Origin: Calliopum simillimum
Lineage: Eukaryota; Arthropoda; Insecta; Diptera; Lauxaniidae
Direction of reading: 5' to 3'
Length of the DNA: 64,000 nt
Assembly (NCBI GenBank): GCA_951812925.1
Contig: OX638369.1
Span: forward strand, 28,136,392-28,200,391
Shown here piece by piece: positions 36,255-46,645 of this stretch (positions are counted from its first letter, which is position 1; each line of letters opens with the position of its first letter). Made by a program: the position numbers and the translations under genes. Under the pieces are notes generated by a model. It had not been told where the DNA came from, made no database searches, and was given only the letters and a program-made list of their open reading frames with translations.

Positions 36255-36556
36255 TTTGTGGAACCGCACAAGATTCGACTTGATTTCTTCGGTTTTTATG
36301 AAAATTGGTGGAAAGTTAGTATTTGGCACACATATAATATTTTTCCGAAATTCCGAAAATTTCCAAGACATTTGAAAATTTATTGCTCCTCGGATTTTAA
36401 TCCGATTTTAGTGAAATTTTAGGGTTTTTGTAAAAAAGTATGAGATTTTGAAAAAAAAAAAAAATACACTGAAAAAAAATTATTTTTGGTGGATAAAAAA
36501 AAACCTTATTTCTTTTTCAAAGCCATTTTGGGGCTTGGTGCAACCTTTTAATTTTT
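36255..36556 (-). repeat. Dispersed repeat copy, inverted relative to 27188-27542
   Basis: The reverse complement reproduces the block order of the 27.2-kb copy: GCCCC, GGTTTTTTTTTATCCACCAA, CAGTGTA, AAACCCTAAAATTTCACTAA, TGTGTGCCAAATACTAACTT, CACCAATTTTCATAAAAACC and CAAGTCGAATCTTG. It lacks the internal CAGTGTGATTTTT amplification. A third, weaker copy may lie at 36800-36920 in the plus orientation (CTACAGCAACCCTGAAAATT). Confidence 0.8.
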
Positions 36557-37295
36557 TTTTGAAATATTTTTATTTAAAAGTAAATTTAATAGCAATTACA
36601 TTCCGGCAATCAAAATTGTGGTATGTTTTACGGTTATCAAGTCATGAGTTTTTGAAGTTGTTGGGATATAATGGGTTAAGTTGTTTTAGAAAATTGTTCC
36701 TTGTTTGATTTCATGTTTACCTTATGGAGCATACTAATCCTTTATTTTGCGTTTCTATGAATCTTTTCGACCCCTTTATGCAAAAAGTTGGTTATAATGG
36801 GTTAAAATATTCCACAAAAAAATTTTATGAAAAATTTCACTGAAAAAATAGCTCATACTTTTCTACAGCAACCCTGAAAATTTCATCAATATCGTGATTT
36901 TATCATTTGAAAAATTTTCCTCAAACTCAAAAGTTTTATGTCTCTATGTTTTAATTTTTAACCCATAGTTTCTTAGGGTAACTTGCTATATTCCTTTTGC
37001 TTTTTTTCTCACCCGAACAATTTGACCCTGCTTAAGACAAATCGTAAAATTTTTTTGAAAATTTTGGAGTATTAAAGATTTAGTCAAAAAGAATGAATTC
37101 TTAATTGCAATGCTAAACGAAAAGAAAAAATATATAAAAATTATCGGAAAATATGTGCAAACGTTAGATTTAGTTGTTTTTATGAATTAGATCAGGAAAC
37201 TAAGCAGCAACTTATCGATTTTTATAATAAATGATTTAACTTCTATAAGGAATCATACAAAAAATTTGGGAAAATCTCCGGCTCAATAATTTATA

Positions 37296-37928
37296 TCGAT
37301 ACGTCCAACGTAAAAGTTGGTAACTCGAAAATCGTAGCTTTTAGTTATGATCATTTTTGTATTGTTTTCGCTAAAACAAGAAAACCAAAAACAAGAATTG
37401 AATAAATACTTTGAGATCTGTAGACAAATTAAAGGTTTTTCGACAATTAAATCGTTGTCTATATTCCAAATTGATTTACAGAGATATTAATAATTTCAAC
37501 TAATAATTTGGATAAAACTGAATACATATGAGTTGTAACTCTAGTTACAACTTATGTTCTGTTTCAGTAACCAAATGTTCCATGAGAAAAGTTGGTAACC
37601 TTACTTGCCAACTACCGTTAAAAAATATTCTACGAACATTATATTGGTATGTAGGACTTATAACCACTGATTTTTAATGAAAAATTAACTTTGTAAGTTA
37701 GGTTGCCAACGCAATTTCTTATCAATTTAAGTTGCCAAGTTTTTGCATGGAGACCTCACTTAAATATACTTAGGTTGCAACTTCAAAAATTGCTCCCAGA
37801 CGTTCAACTTTAAAGCTACAGGTACCAAAATTTGACACAAGATAGAGTCTAATACGCAGATTTCGAAAATCATTGTCCCGAAAAAAGTTGGTAACTTGAG
37901 TTATAAACTTTTACGTTGGATGTGTCGA
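37296..37928. mobile_element. Inverted-repeat element, 633 bp, TA-flanked
   Basis: The left end is TCGATACGTCCAACGTAAAA. The right end is the reverse complement of TCGACACATCCAACGTAAAA, so 18 of 20 positions agree, and both are flanked by TA (37294-37295 and 37929-37930). The motif AGTTGGTAAC or GTTACCAAC recurs inside in both orientations, near 37314, 37590-37620, 37675-37700 and 37885. No coding potential was found. A TA target suggests a Tc1/mariner-type non-autonomous element, by inference only. Confidence 0.78.
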
Positions 37929-38149
37929 TATGTGTCCAACATGAAATATTAAGCTCAGCTTATAATATTTACTTGTATCGCCGGTGGCCAAAATTTGGCC
38001 GTTTACTTTGAGATAGATACACTTTTTCTGAGTACCGTTTGGTAAAAAACAAAGCCTGAACATTGAGTATTCATTAGTTGTAGCAACATTTTTTATATGC
38101 AGCAGGCTCAATATATCTTAAAACCGCATAACATAAAAATTGGTGTAGT

Positions 38150-39168
38150 GCTTATGCCAAAAAATATCGGGAAACATCCAAAATATCGAAAAGATCTCAA
38201 AAGTATCGACAAACATCGGTATGTATATCAGTAAAAGTCCAAAAGTATCGAGCAACATCCAAAATATCGGTAAAAGTCCAAAAGCATGAAGAAACATCCA
38301 AAATATCGAGAAGTATCGAGAAACATCCAAAATATCGATAAAAGTCCAAAAGTATCGAAATACATCCAATACATCGATAAAAACCCAGAAGTATCGAGAA
38401 ACATCCAAAATATCGATAAAAGTCCAAAAGTATCGAAATACATCCAATACATCGATAAAAACCCAGAAGTATCGAGAAACATCCAAAATATCGATAAAAG
38501 TCCAAAAGTATCGAAAAACATCCAACATATCGAAAAAGTCCAGAAGTATCGAGAAACATCCAAAATATCGATAAGGGTCCAAAAGTATCGAAAAACATCC
38601 AGCATATCGGAAAAGTCAAAAAGTATCGAGCAACATCCAAAATATCGGTAATAGTCCAAAAGCATCGCGAAACATCCAAAATATCGAGAAGTATCGAGAA
38701 ACATCCAAAATATCGATAAAAGTCCTAAAGTATCGAGACACATCCAAAATATCGATAAAAATCCAAAAGTATCGAGAAACATCTAAAATATCGGTAGAAG
38801 TGCAAAAGTATCGGAAAACATCCAAAATATCGGTAAAAGTCCAGAAGTATCGAGAAACATCCGAAAGTCCAAAAGTATCGAAATACATCGATAAAAACCC
38901 AGAAGTATCGAGAAACATCCAAAATATCGATAAAAGTCCAAAAGTATCGAAAAACATCCAACATATCGAAAAAGTCCAGAAATATCGAGAAACATCCAAA
39001 ATATCGAAAAAAGTCCAAAAGTATCGAAAAACATCCATTATATCGATAAAAAACCAGAAGTATCGAGAAATATCCAAAATATCGGTAAAAGTCTAGAAGT
39101 ATCGAGAAACATCCAAAATATCGGTAAAAGTCCAAATGTATCGAAAAACATCCAAAATATAGGTGCTG
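38150..39168 (+). repeat. 39-bp minisatellite, about 26 units
   Basis: The unit is about 39 bp: AAGTATCGAGAAACATCCAA followed by AATATCGATAAAAGTCCAA. Some copies are shortened by 6-20 bp, for example near 38306-38325 and 38864-38895. A higher-order 78-bp dimer containing TACATCCAATACATCGATAA repeats at 38352 and 38430. Because 39 is divisible by three and the unit lacks stops in several frames, long apparent frames arise in all three minus-strand phases (13-residue periods such as RYFWTFIDILDVS). These are artefacts. A decayed array of the same family lies at 62150-63235. Confidence 0.95.
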
Positions 39169-39379
39169 AACGTCGACAGAGCGCAACGAAACAGGTTTCG
39201 TGCAAGCAAGGGAAAAACAACAACAACAAAATTTCTCTCACTCCACTGTCTCATTCACTTTCTTAACAACACAGCATAACTCTGTGGGTGCTGTTGTTGT
39301 TGTAATTATATGGAAAACTTCGATCCTGTTTTTAAATGCCTTAATGGCAACTTATGAGGATAATTTTTTGTTTTGTGCA

Positions 39380-39485
39380 ATCTACACCACAGTACCTTTC
39401 ATATAAAAAATTTCGAAAATCGGTTTAATAGTTAGCTCGCAAAGGGGAGGCAAAAAAACTGTTCACGTATTAATATATAGATAAT
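39380..39485. repeat. Short dispersed-repeat tail
   Basis: The text TTTCGAAAATCGGTTTAATA, then CTCGCAAAGGGGAGG, then a final TATTAATATATAGATAATAA resembles the 3' end of fly repeat families ending in TATAGAT-like words. It lies just right of the minisatellite. The class is not assigned. Confidence 0.35.
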
Positions 39486-41985
39486 AATTTTTATTCCACA
39501 CATTTGTGTATATTACAACCTAAAAATTTTGACATTTTCACTTAATTGCCAACTAATATTTTCGTATAACTCAACTCATACATAAAAAATCAACTTCAAA
39601 ATTTGTGATGACAACTCATTAAATATAACACTAGTGATGCTAACAAATGTGACAAATTATGTAACTAAAGTGAAAAATTAAATTTTGGCCAAAAAAACCG
39701 CAAATCACATGAGTCAAACTGTGAACAACTACATACTAACATATGAATTTGTAAGTACCAGGAGTTAACAGCCAACGCACTCAGTGAGCAATGCTGTGAT
39801 GTGCAAAATTATCACAACGTCAAAGGGTTAATATTTTATAATTATTGTTGGTGTTGCTGTCAAAATTTTACACACTTTATGCACTGAAATATTAAATTAA
39901 ATGTTGTTCATTTGAGTGACTAAATTTTGACCACAACACGAAGCCTTGCGGCGGCATAAGCGATACAAGGCGTGATGTGTCATTCATAATATTTTTGTCA
40001 TCAAGTCAACGCATTTGGTTTTATATTACAATTTTATGTCACTTATTTATTTTTTGCTGCAAAATGCTGTTGACAAAATGATTGCATTTTTAACTCAGGC
40101 ATATTTATGTTATATTTTCGTTTCATTTTGAGTTTAAAAATTATGTACTTTTTATCGTTAGATTATAAATTGAAATTTAAGCCAAAAAGTTGTGCTTCAT
40201 TTCCTAATAAAACACAATCAACACGCTGAATACTTAAAAGTGACTAAGACGCTCAGTTTCAGCGACAACCCTAAAATTGCAGTAAACATATGTTTTCACG
40301 CATTCAAAACCATGTTGCAACAGCAATTGATGTGAATTATGTTAAATTGAATTGATATTAAATTAGGGTGCCAAGTAAACCATGTTAGCAAACAAAGAAA
40401 CATACAAACATGTTATGCATACATCACTCCAACAGAAACAGGATCAGTGATACAAAAGTCCAAACATGGACAATAAATGTGTGACACACAACAAACTAGC
40501 AACCAGCGAACAGTAAAACACACGATACGATACGCAACAGTATGAGTACGTAACATGGTCGGTCAATAAAATGGTAACATGGTAAGCCAATGCCAATGCC
40601 ACTGCCAAGCAGCAGATCCTTGCGCTAGACTAATTAAACATGACATGAGCTTCAATTGTTGAACGAAGTCAAGTGGAAATGTCACTGGATATAACGCCAG
40701 GCTAAGCAAACATGACATACGAATGTTTGTACGTTGCTTGTTGTGGTTAAGTGTGGGTGGATGATGACTTGTGATTTTTAATACAAAAAAAAATGTAGAA
40801 AGTGTGGGATGATTTTTAAAAAGTTTCCTCATTTTGTCAGATATAAAGGATGTTCAGAAGACACATACTTAAATGCTTCTTTAATTTGATAATTGTTATA
40901 CGGAAAGAAAAGTTTTTTTGTAGCGAAAATCGATCAAAATTAATTTTTTAATCTTCGTTCACTTTACATATCTATACATTAATACGCAAGACAAAAGTTT
41001 ATCCTACCTTTTTTATCATGTTAGAAATGGAGCACGACTTTGAATAATACACCAGAAAAAAGGTATTTGTTTGTAGATGTGCACAAAGTTATAATTATGT
41101 TAATATTTTGACTTTAATACCGGTAAAATTTTATAAAAATTTTTCAAAATTAACAACAACAAAATACACGGTCACATAGCGCTGAACAAAGTATAAAGCA
41201 CAAAGAGAAAAACAAAATGTACATCACTGATTTCATGTTTTTTGTTTTGTTTATACTTAACTTAAATTACACCAAGGATAATAAATGAGCTGCTTTGTAT
41301 TTGTACCAAATAGCAAAAAAAAAGTACTAAAAGTGTCCAAAAAGTACCAAAATTATTTAATACATTTGTAGTCGAATTTTGACCACTGGGCGTTTAAAGT
41401 TTATTAAAAACCGTCTAAAAATTTTATACAAATTTCAGATTTCCTCCTAAGCAATATTTCACTATAAGCATAGTCAAAATTATCAAACTCGATAATAAAA
41501 ATTATTAAACAGGAAAATATTTATTAGCTACCATTAATGAAAATACATTGATGGTCGGAGCTTACTGTTCAGTGTTTTTGAGTAAAACAACAATAAAAAC
41601 ACAAAAAACAAGGCAAATATACACATAAATAAAAAAAGCAAAAAAAATGTATCGGAAGGCTGGTTTGCGTTACTAGTTTCGGGATCCACCACAGGTCAAA
41701 ATTGACTATAATAAGTCAATTCCTCATCAGACGCTTTGCCGACATCTTATAGAATTCTGCAAGCATACTTTATTAAACTTTTAGCATAGATTAGACGAGA
41801 ATCACAGCTACATGTGATAGCTAATAATGTAAATCATTATCCGTTCCAAAAACTAAAAAAACTAGGAAAATATTTTTTTTATATATTTTTTTTATAACAT
41901 TTTATATTAAAAAAAAAGTGAGACAATAAAAATAAAAAAAGAACTATTAATTTAAAAAAATTTAAAATAATTTATTTTTGTGTTT
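39486..41985. other. Non-coding DNA, no gene seen
   Basis: AT-rich with scattered AAACATGACAT words near 40636 and 40706 and an A/T-rich block at 41860-41980. Nothing coding was recognised. Confidence 0.5.
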
Positions 41986-41992
41986 TGTATTG

Positions 41993-42072
41993 GGAAAGAT
42001 TTGAACGAGAACTATGTCGTGTGATAAATGCACACAATTTGTTAGACGCGTTCATTAGCCATCTGCACCACT
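41993..42072 (-). repeat. tRNA-like segment 4 (SINE-like), minus strand
   Basis: On the minus strand, GATGGCTAATGAACGCGTCT (A-box-like) is followed about 40 bp later by CTCGTTCAAATCTTTCCC (B-box-like), and downstream sequence is very A/T-rich, as in a SINE tail. No closed acceptor stem is visible, so this is probably a tRNA-derived retroposon fragment. Confidence 0.5.
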
Positions 42073-42616
42073 GTCACCGTCATAATGAAGTTGACTGAAC
42101 TTTATTTGTTTTAAAATGGCCTTCTACCAAATGATCAAAATTTGTCACACTGTTCAATAAAGTTTTATGGAAAAAATGCTATTGCCAGTAGCGAACCCAA
42201 TGCAAGTCGTTATTACGAATGACGATATAACGAATTTTTGATTTAACAAACGCTTTTTAAACTGATCTTAATATTATGCTCACTCTCTTAGGGAAAATCA
42301 GCGTAGTTTTGTTATTTGATATAGCGATTTCATGGTGAGTTGTTAAAACGAATCTTTCTATAACGAACGCTTTTTAAAATTACACTATGCAACAGCCAAA
42401 TCTCCCAGTGAATGCCACTATCCATTTCATATGTGAAATGGGCTGCTGATTCCGAAAATCGCATTTTTTTTTTTTTTTTTTTGTGTCGTTTTCGAGATAT
42501 CGGTCATTTTCGGTTTTCAGACCAAAAAAAAAAGATAGTTCCATTTAAATAAAAATATCTCAAGAACTAATGTTTGTATTCAAATGTGTTGGTTTGTTAG
42601 TTTCGGCGAAATAAAT

Positions 42617-43775
42617 TGATTTCTAAAAAAAACATTTTTTTTCTTTCGAAAAAATTAAAAAAAAATCAGCATCAACTGCAGATTTATACAAGAAAAAATA
42701 ACTTTTTTATAATTTTTTTTTTGTTTTTGTATCATAGATTATATATTTGTGAAGAAAATAAGATACCATTTAAAAAAATCTATGGGAAAATGCAAAAGTT
42801 GTATACAATTCATTGATAAATTACTAAAATGCGTTTTTGCCTATTTTTTTCGGTTTTTTTTAATAAACTGTCGATAATTTGAATTTTTTTGTAAAACACA
42901 TGAGAAAATCCAAAAAATTCTTAAAGTTAGCGTTAAAACAAAATACCCGTGTCTCGTCGTTTTTCTCCAGCACGTCAGATTTTTTTTTAATCGATTTTTG
43001 AAGTTTTTTAATCCACTGTACATGAAAAAAACAAAAATAACGCATTCTTTTATTAAATCCATGCAAATTACTATATGATCTTTACATTTGAGGTGTATCA
43101 TGTGTTCAGTAAACTTATGCAGGATAATACGAGGAGTATTTTGTAGACAATTTGAACCCTCTTAAACCCCCACATGTAGGTCTTTTAACGTAAATGTGGG
43201 GGGTCAAAATGACCCACATGTAAGGGTCTTAGAGGGTTAAAATTTTCTACAAAAATATTCCTTGTAATATCCTGCATAAGTTTACTGAACACATGATACA
43301 CCTCAGATGTAAGGATCATATAGTTAGAATCATCGATTTAACACAAGAATGCGTTATTTTTGTTTTTTTCATGTACAGTGGATTAAAAAACTTCAAAAAT
43401 CGATTAAAAAAAAATCTGACGTGCTGGAGAAAGACGACGAGACACGGGTATTTTGTTTTAACGCTAACTTTAAGAATTTTTTGAATTTTCTCATGTGTTT
43501 TACAAAAAAATTCAAATTATCGACAGTTTATTAAAAAAAACCGAAAAAAATAGGCAAAAACGCATTTTAGTAATTTATCAATGAATTGTATACAACTTTT
43601 GCATTTTCCCATCGAGTTTTTTAAATGGTATCTTATTTTCTTCACAAATATATAGTCTTTGATACAAAAATAAAAAAAAAATTGTAAAAAAGTTATTTCT
43701 TCTTGTATAAATCTGCAGTTGATTTTGATTTTTTGTTAATTTTTTCGAAAAAAAAAATGTTTTTTTTAGAAATCA
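42617..43775. mobile_element. Near-perfect foldback, 1.16 kb, arms ~545 bp
   Basis: The left arm 42617-43167 is mirrored by 43220-43775 with few differences. TGATTTCTAAAAAAAACATT at the left end appears as its reverse complement at the right end. The short centre is itself symmetrical: CCCACATGTAGGTC faces GACCCACATGTAAGG. Each arm holds the same ~63-residue open frame, on opposite strands (42860-43101 minus, 43293-43534 plus), purely because of the symmetry. Sequence left of 42617 (from about 42430) may be unpaired remainder of the same element. No transposase was recognised. Confidence 0.9.
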
Positions 43776-44039
43776 CTATTCGTTATAGTCAACTCATGGT
43801 GATTTGCTATAAGGAATGTCGATATGTATTTATAACAAATTTGTGGCATAGCAAACCTTTTTATTTTTAATTACATTTAATATTAGAGGTACTTCATCTT
43901 CAAGCGAAGAACAGCACGAATTTGCTATTTGATAACGTGATCTTATGGTAAGTTGTTATAACGAATATCGATATAAAGAACGCTTTTTAAAATTTCATTT
44001 GAAGCTTTTATGTTTGGGCATAGTATAGTCAACATACTT

Positions 44040-44370
44040 GTTGTGAACATTTGTGCTCAATTTCCGTAGAAGTAGTCGTACTTTTGCTGCGTCGTCGAGT
44101 TAATTTGCATCTACCAAAAATAAATCTTCGTAACTAGTATACCACGCTTCAAATGTGAGGATATGTTCTGCGTCATGTACAAACAAAGTCAGTAATGCTC
44201 GACCCCAATGTGTCCATCATCAGCTCCAGTTGACTTTCTATCTTTGGAATGACTTTGTTATCAGTTTTAACTCCCATAAATTCCTTGAAAAGATTTCGCA
44301 TTGCCTCGTTGTCTCTCTCAGGTTGTTCTTGCATCGAGTCAAAAAGTGCGGTTATGGCAGCTGCATCCAT
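44040..44370 (-). pseudogene. LTR-retrotransposon Gag N-terminal fragment, minus strand
   Basis: An ATG at 44370 opens a 65-residue frame that includes IPKIESQLELMMDTLGSSI. It stops near 44173, and the reading continues one frame over with ILTFEAWYTSYEDLFLVDAN, a stop, and LDDAAKVRLLLRKLSTN. TFEAWYxxYEDxFxVD followed by LDDAAKVRLLLRKL is the signature I associate with the Gag N-terminal domain of insect Ty3-like LTR retrotransposons. There is one frameshift and one stop. Protease, reverse transcriptase and integrase are absent to the left, where satellite pieces and the foldback follow. An LTR-like segment lies directly upstream (44421-44608). Confidence 0.72.
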
Positions 44371-44420
44371 TTTGCGTTGGGCTCAAGTTTATTCTCAAAA
44401 AAACACCTTGTTGCCACTAT

Positions 44421-44608
44421 TGTAATCGCTGATAACAAAGACTAGATTTATGTTCTAAATATATGACTAATTTATTCAATATTTAATTCAATGTAAAAAC
44501 TATGACTTTACAGATTCGTAGCCAGAACGAAGATGGCAGTTCTGTCATCCTCATGATAAAGTGTTGCCATTCTATAATATATACGTATTATATTTGGTGA
44601 TGCCAACA
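44421..44608 (-). mobile_element. Candidate solo 5' LTR of the Gag fragment (188 bp)
   Basis: On the minus strand it begins TGTTGGCATCACC and ends CGATTACA, the TG...CA form of an LTR, 50 bp upstream of the Gag ATG. The sequence just after it, AGTGGCAACAAGGTG, is where a primer-binding site would lie, but I could not match it to a specific tRNA. No second LTR was found, so the call rests on position and terminal dinucleotides. Confidence 0.45.
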
Positions 44609-44618
44609 GAAGCTATGG

Positions 44619-45151
44619 AGTAATTTAGGGTAATATGGACTATGCGGGTAATGTGGTGCACCCGAAAAACATATTTTTTACACTCATCGGCTTTTCTATT
44701 ATGCTAATTATTCGTGCGCAATTTCTTAGCGTATGCAGCGAATTCAAATTATTTATTTGTAGTACTCTGTGAATAACTAAATAACATCCTTAAAACTCTG
44801 TTTTCTAAAATTCAAATAACTCTAATTCAATTGTGGAACTACAATATTATTCAACGAAAAAATGCATAAGCAAGTCTGATTTTACATTATAAATAATCAA
44901 TGATTATTTCAAAAAAGTGATGTATTCTAGTTATGTGAACTGCCCCATATTATATACTGTATATCAACTTTGATTACTATTACACATTAAAAAGCTTGAA
45001 AATGTTAATATTTTAATATATAAATTATCAAAAAGTTAAAACAATAGAATAACTAACGCAACAAAATTGACCACGATAACCTACTACCTACTATTATTTT
45101 GGTACAAATTGCGACAAAAATGAAAAGGTATCCACATTACCTTAAGTTACT
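44619..45151. mobile_element. MITE with 22-bp terminal inverted repeats, 533 bp
   Basis: The left end AGTAATTTAGGGTAATATGG pairs with the right end, whose reverse complement is AGTAACTTAAGGTAATGTGG (17 of 20 agree). The word GGGTAATRTGG recurs just inside the left end. The interior is AT-rich and non-coding. No clear target duplication was seen. The left end is 10 bp from the LTR boundary at 44608. Confidence 0.65.
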
Positions 45152-45682
45152 CTACTCACCTAAAAATATATGATGCAAGAATGGTTTAAATATGTTGAGT
45201 ATTTAAGGCGTGATAATGAAGAGTGCGTAAGCACATACGATTGAATTAATAAGTTTTCAAATGCTGCACAGACGAACAAGGGTACCTCTCTTAAAATTAC
45301 AAGAGTGATTTTTAATATATTTTTTGATGCTCAGCCTAAATCCGTTTACAGAATTGCTCTATCACGTCCGAATTTTGAGAAACTTTAAAATAACCGTGAA
45401 AAACACACGCTTTTCCATTATTTTTGAGGTTATTAAAACTGGAATATCTCAAAATTCTGAAGTGATGGAAAGATACCAAGTTCAGATTCGTGATAAGAAG
45501 GTCTCAAACCACCACAATTGGCTTCAAAAATTAAGAGAGGAAAAAAAAGTGTCGAATTTGCAGGCCTGTGTAACGAATGTCGACGTAACGAATGTGCAAT
45601 ATAATAAACGTCTTTTTTAAAAGCATTTAACATTTTACTAATTTTTTTAGAGAACGTTAGCACAAATTTGCTATTTGGTATA

Positions 45683-46449
45683 CTGCCGTCCTAAGAAAGA
45701 ATGCCGTAACTCCAATAAATTTTTATTTCCGTAAAATGAGTTTTTGTGTTTCCTGCTGTTTCGTTTCCTCAACGCTTTCAGCTTTAAGGAAAACTATTTT
45801 TTATTCCTCATTCCTAAAGGATTTGTCACGCTCTACATGATGGCAATAGTCAAAAATGGAGTTACGATAATATGTTTTGCATCGCACTACTTCTGACGAA
45901 GCTGATACAAATCAAAAATGCCGTAAAGACAACTTTTGATTTAATTTAATGTGAAGAAAGAGTGAATCCGAAGAAACATTCTTGTCTTTTGGTGATCAAG
46001 ACCAATACCAATTTTGTGTCCACTGGCTTTTCCTTCCTGGCAAACTCTTTTCCGTTGTTCTACAGTGTCTTTGTAATATTTCCGCTTACGCACAGTTCCT
46101 TTTTTTGTAAGAGGGTTTTGATTTGATTCGTTGTCCACCATGTGAGGTTGAATTTCCTTGAGTTGTGATTTCCAACTTGAATCACTGATTAAATCATCCG
46201 AGCTGCTGCAGTTGTCCTCTGTGGAACTTTACACTTAAATAGATCTTAGAGAAAATTGTAGTAGACCGACTTGTCCAGAGGACACAATCGATACGTTCTA
46301 TGCGCACGAGATGTTCCATAAAGAAAATTTGTTTGTTTTTGAAATGATTTAGGGAAACGAAATGATTTTACAAATGTATGTAGTATAATACATTTTTATG
46401 GAGTTGTGGTGTTTTTGCTTAGTTATGGCATTCTTGCTTGGGACGCCAG
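45683..46449. mobile_element. DNA element, 767 bp, TATA-flanked, with empty-site paralogues
   Basis: The left end CTGCCGTCCTAAGAAAGAAT matches the reverse complement of the right end, CTGGCGTCCCAAGCAAGAAT (16 of 20). TATA lies on both sides (45679-45682 and 46450-46453). Deleting the element leaves TTTGGTATAGTAATCTCGTGG, which matches satellite text at 42311 (TTTGATATAGCGATTTCATGG). A minus-strand frame at 45941-46141 contains RKRKYYKDTVEQRKRVCQEG, a basic stretch that may be a relic of a transposase N-terminus. A 4-bp target duplication fits some DNA transposon groups such as Sola. The class is unproven. Confidence 0.75.
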
Positions 46450-46645
46450 TATAGTAATCTCGTGGTAAGTTGTTTTAACAAATAAGCAAAACAAATTTGC
46501 GATATAGGAAAGATTAAAATTACATTAAAAATTATACTTACTTTAAAGACCACTATTTGGAATAGTGAATACATATTAAGTTGTTATATCGAATGTCAAT
46601 ATAACGAATTTGCGATATAACGAACGAAAAAGCACTGGTTTATAA

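Larger units (their letters stand above)
42210..46645. repeat. Diverged ATAACGAA satellite, interrupted by insertions
   Basis: Units carry, in order, TTTGCTATTTGATA, a GCGATCTCATGG-like block, TAAGTTGTTATAACGAAT, GTCGATATAACGAA and GCTTTTTAAAATTACATTTA. Recognisable pieces lie at about 42210-42280, 42300-42395, 43780-43860, 43905-44010, 45570-45680, 46454-46510 and 46545-46640, all in the same orientation. The foldback (42.6-43.8 kb), an LTR/gag fragment, a 533-bp MITE and a 767-bp element separate them. The unit length seems to be about 130-160 bp. I do not recognise the satellite. Confidence 0.72.

Noticed and set aside
38150..39168. CRISPR-like array (39-bp repeat)
   Set aside because: There are no distinct spacers; the units are contiguous and vary gradually, and the genome is eukaryotic.
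38118..39186. Long overlapping frames of 150-184 residues on the minus strand and 98-121 on the plus strand
   Set aside because: They arise because the minisatellite unit (39 bp) is a multiple of three and lacks stops in several frames. All three minus frames are open at once with 13-residue periods, which is a repeat artefact.
42841..43534. Two matching ~63-86-residue proteins on opposite strands
   Set aside because: They are mirror images caused by the palindrome at 42617-43775, with no recognised domain.
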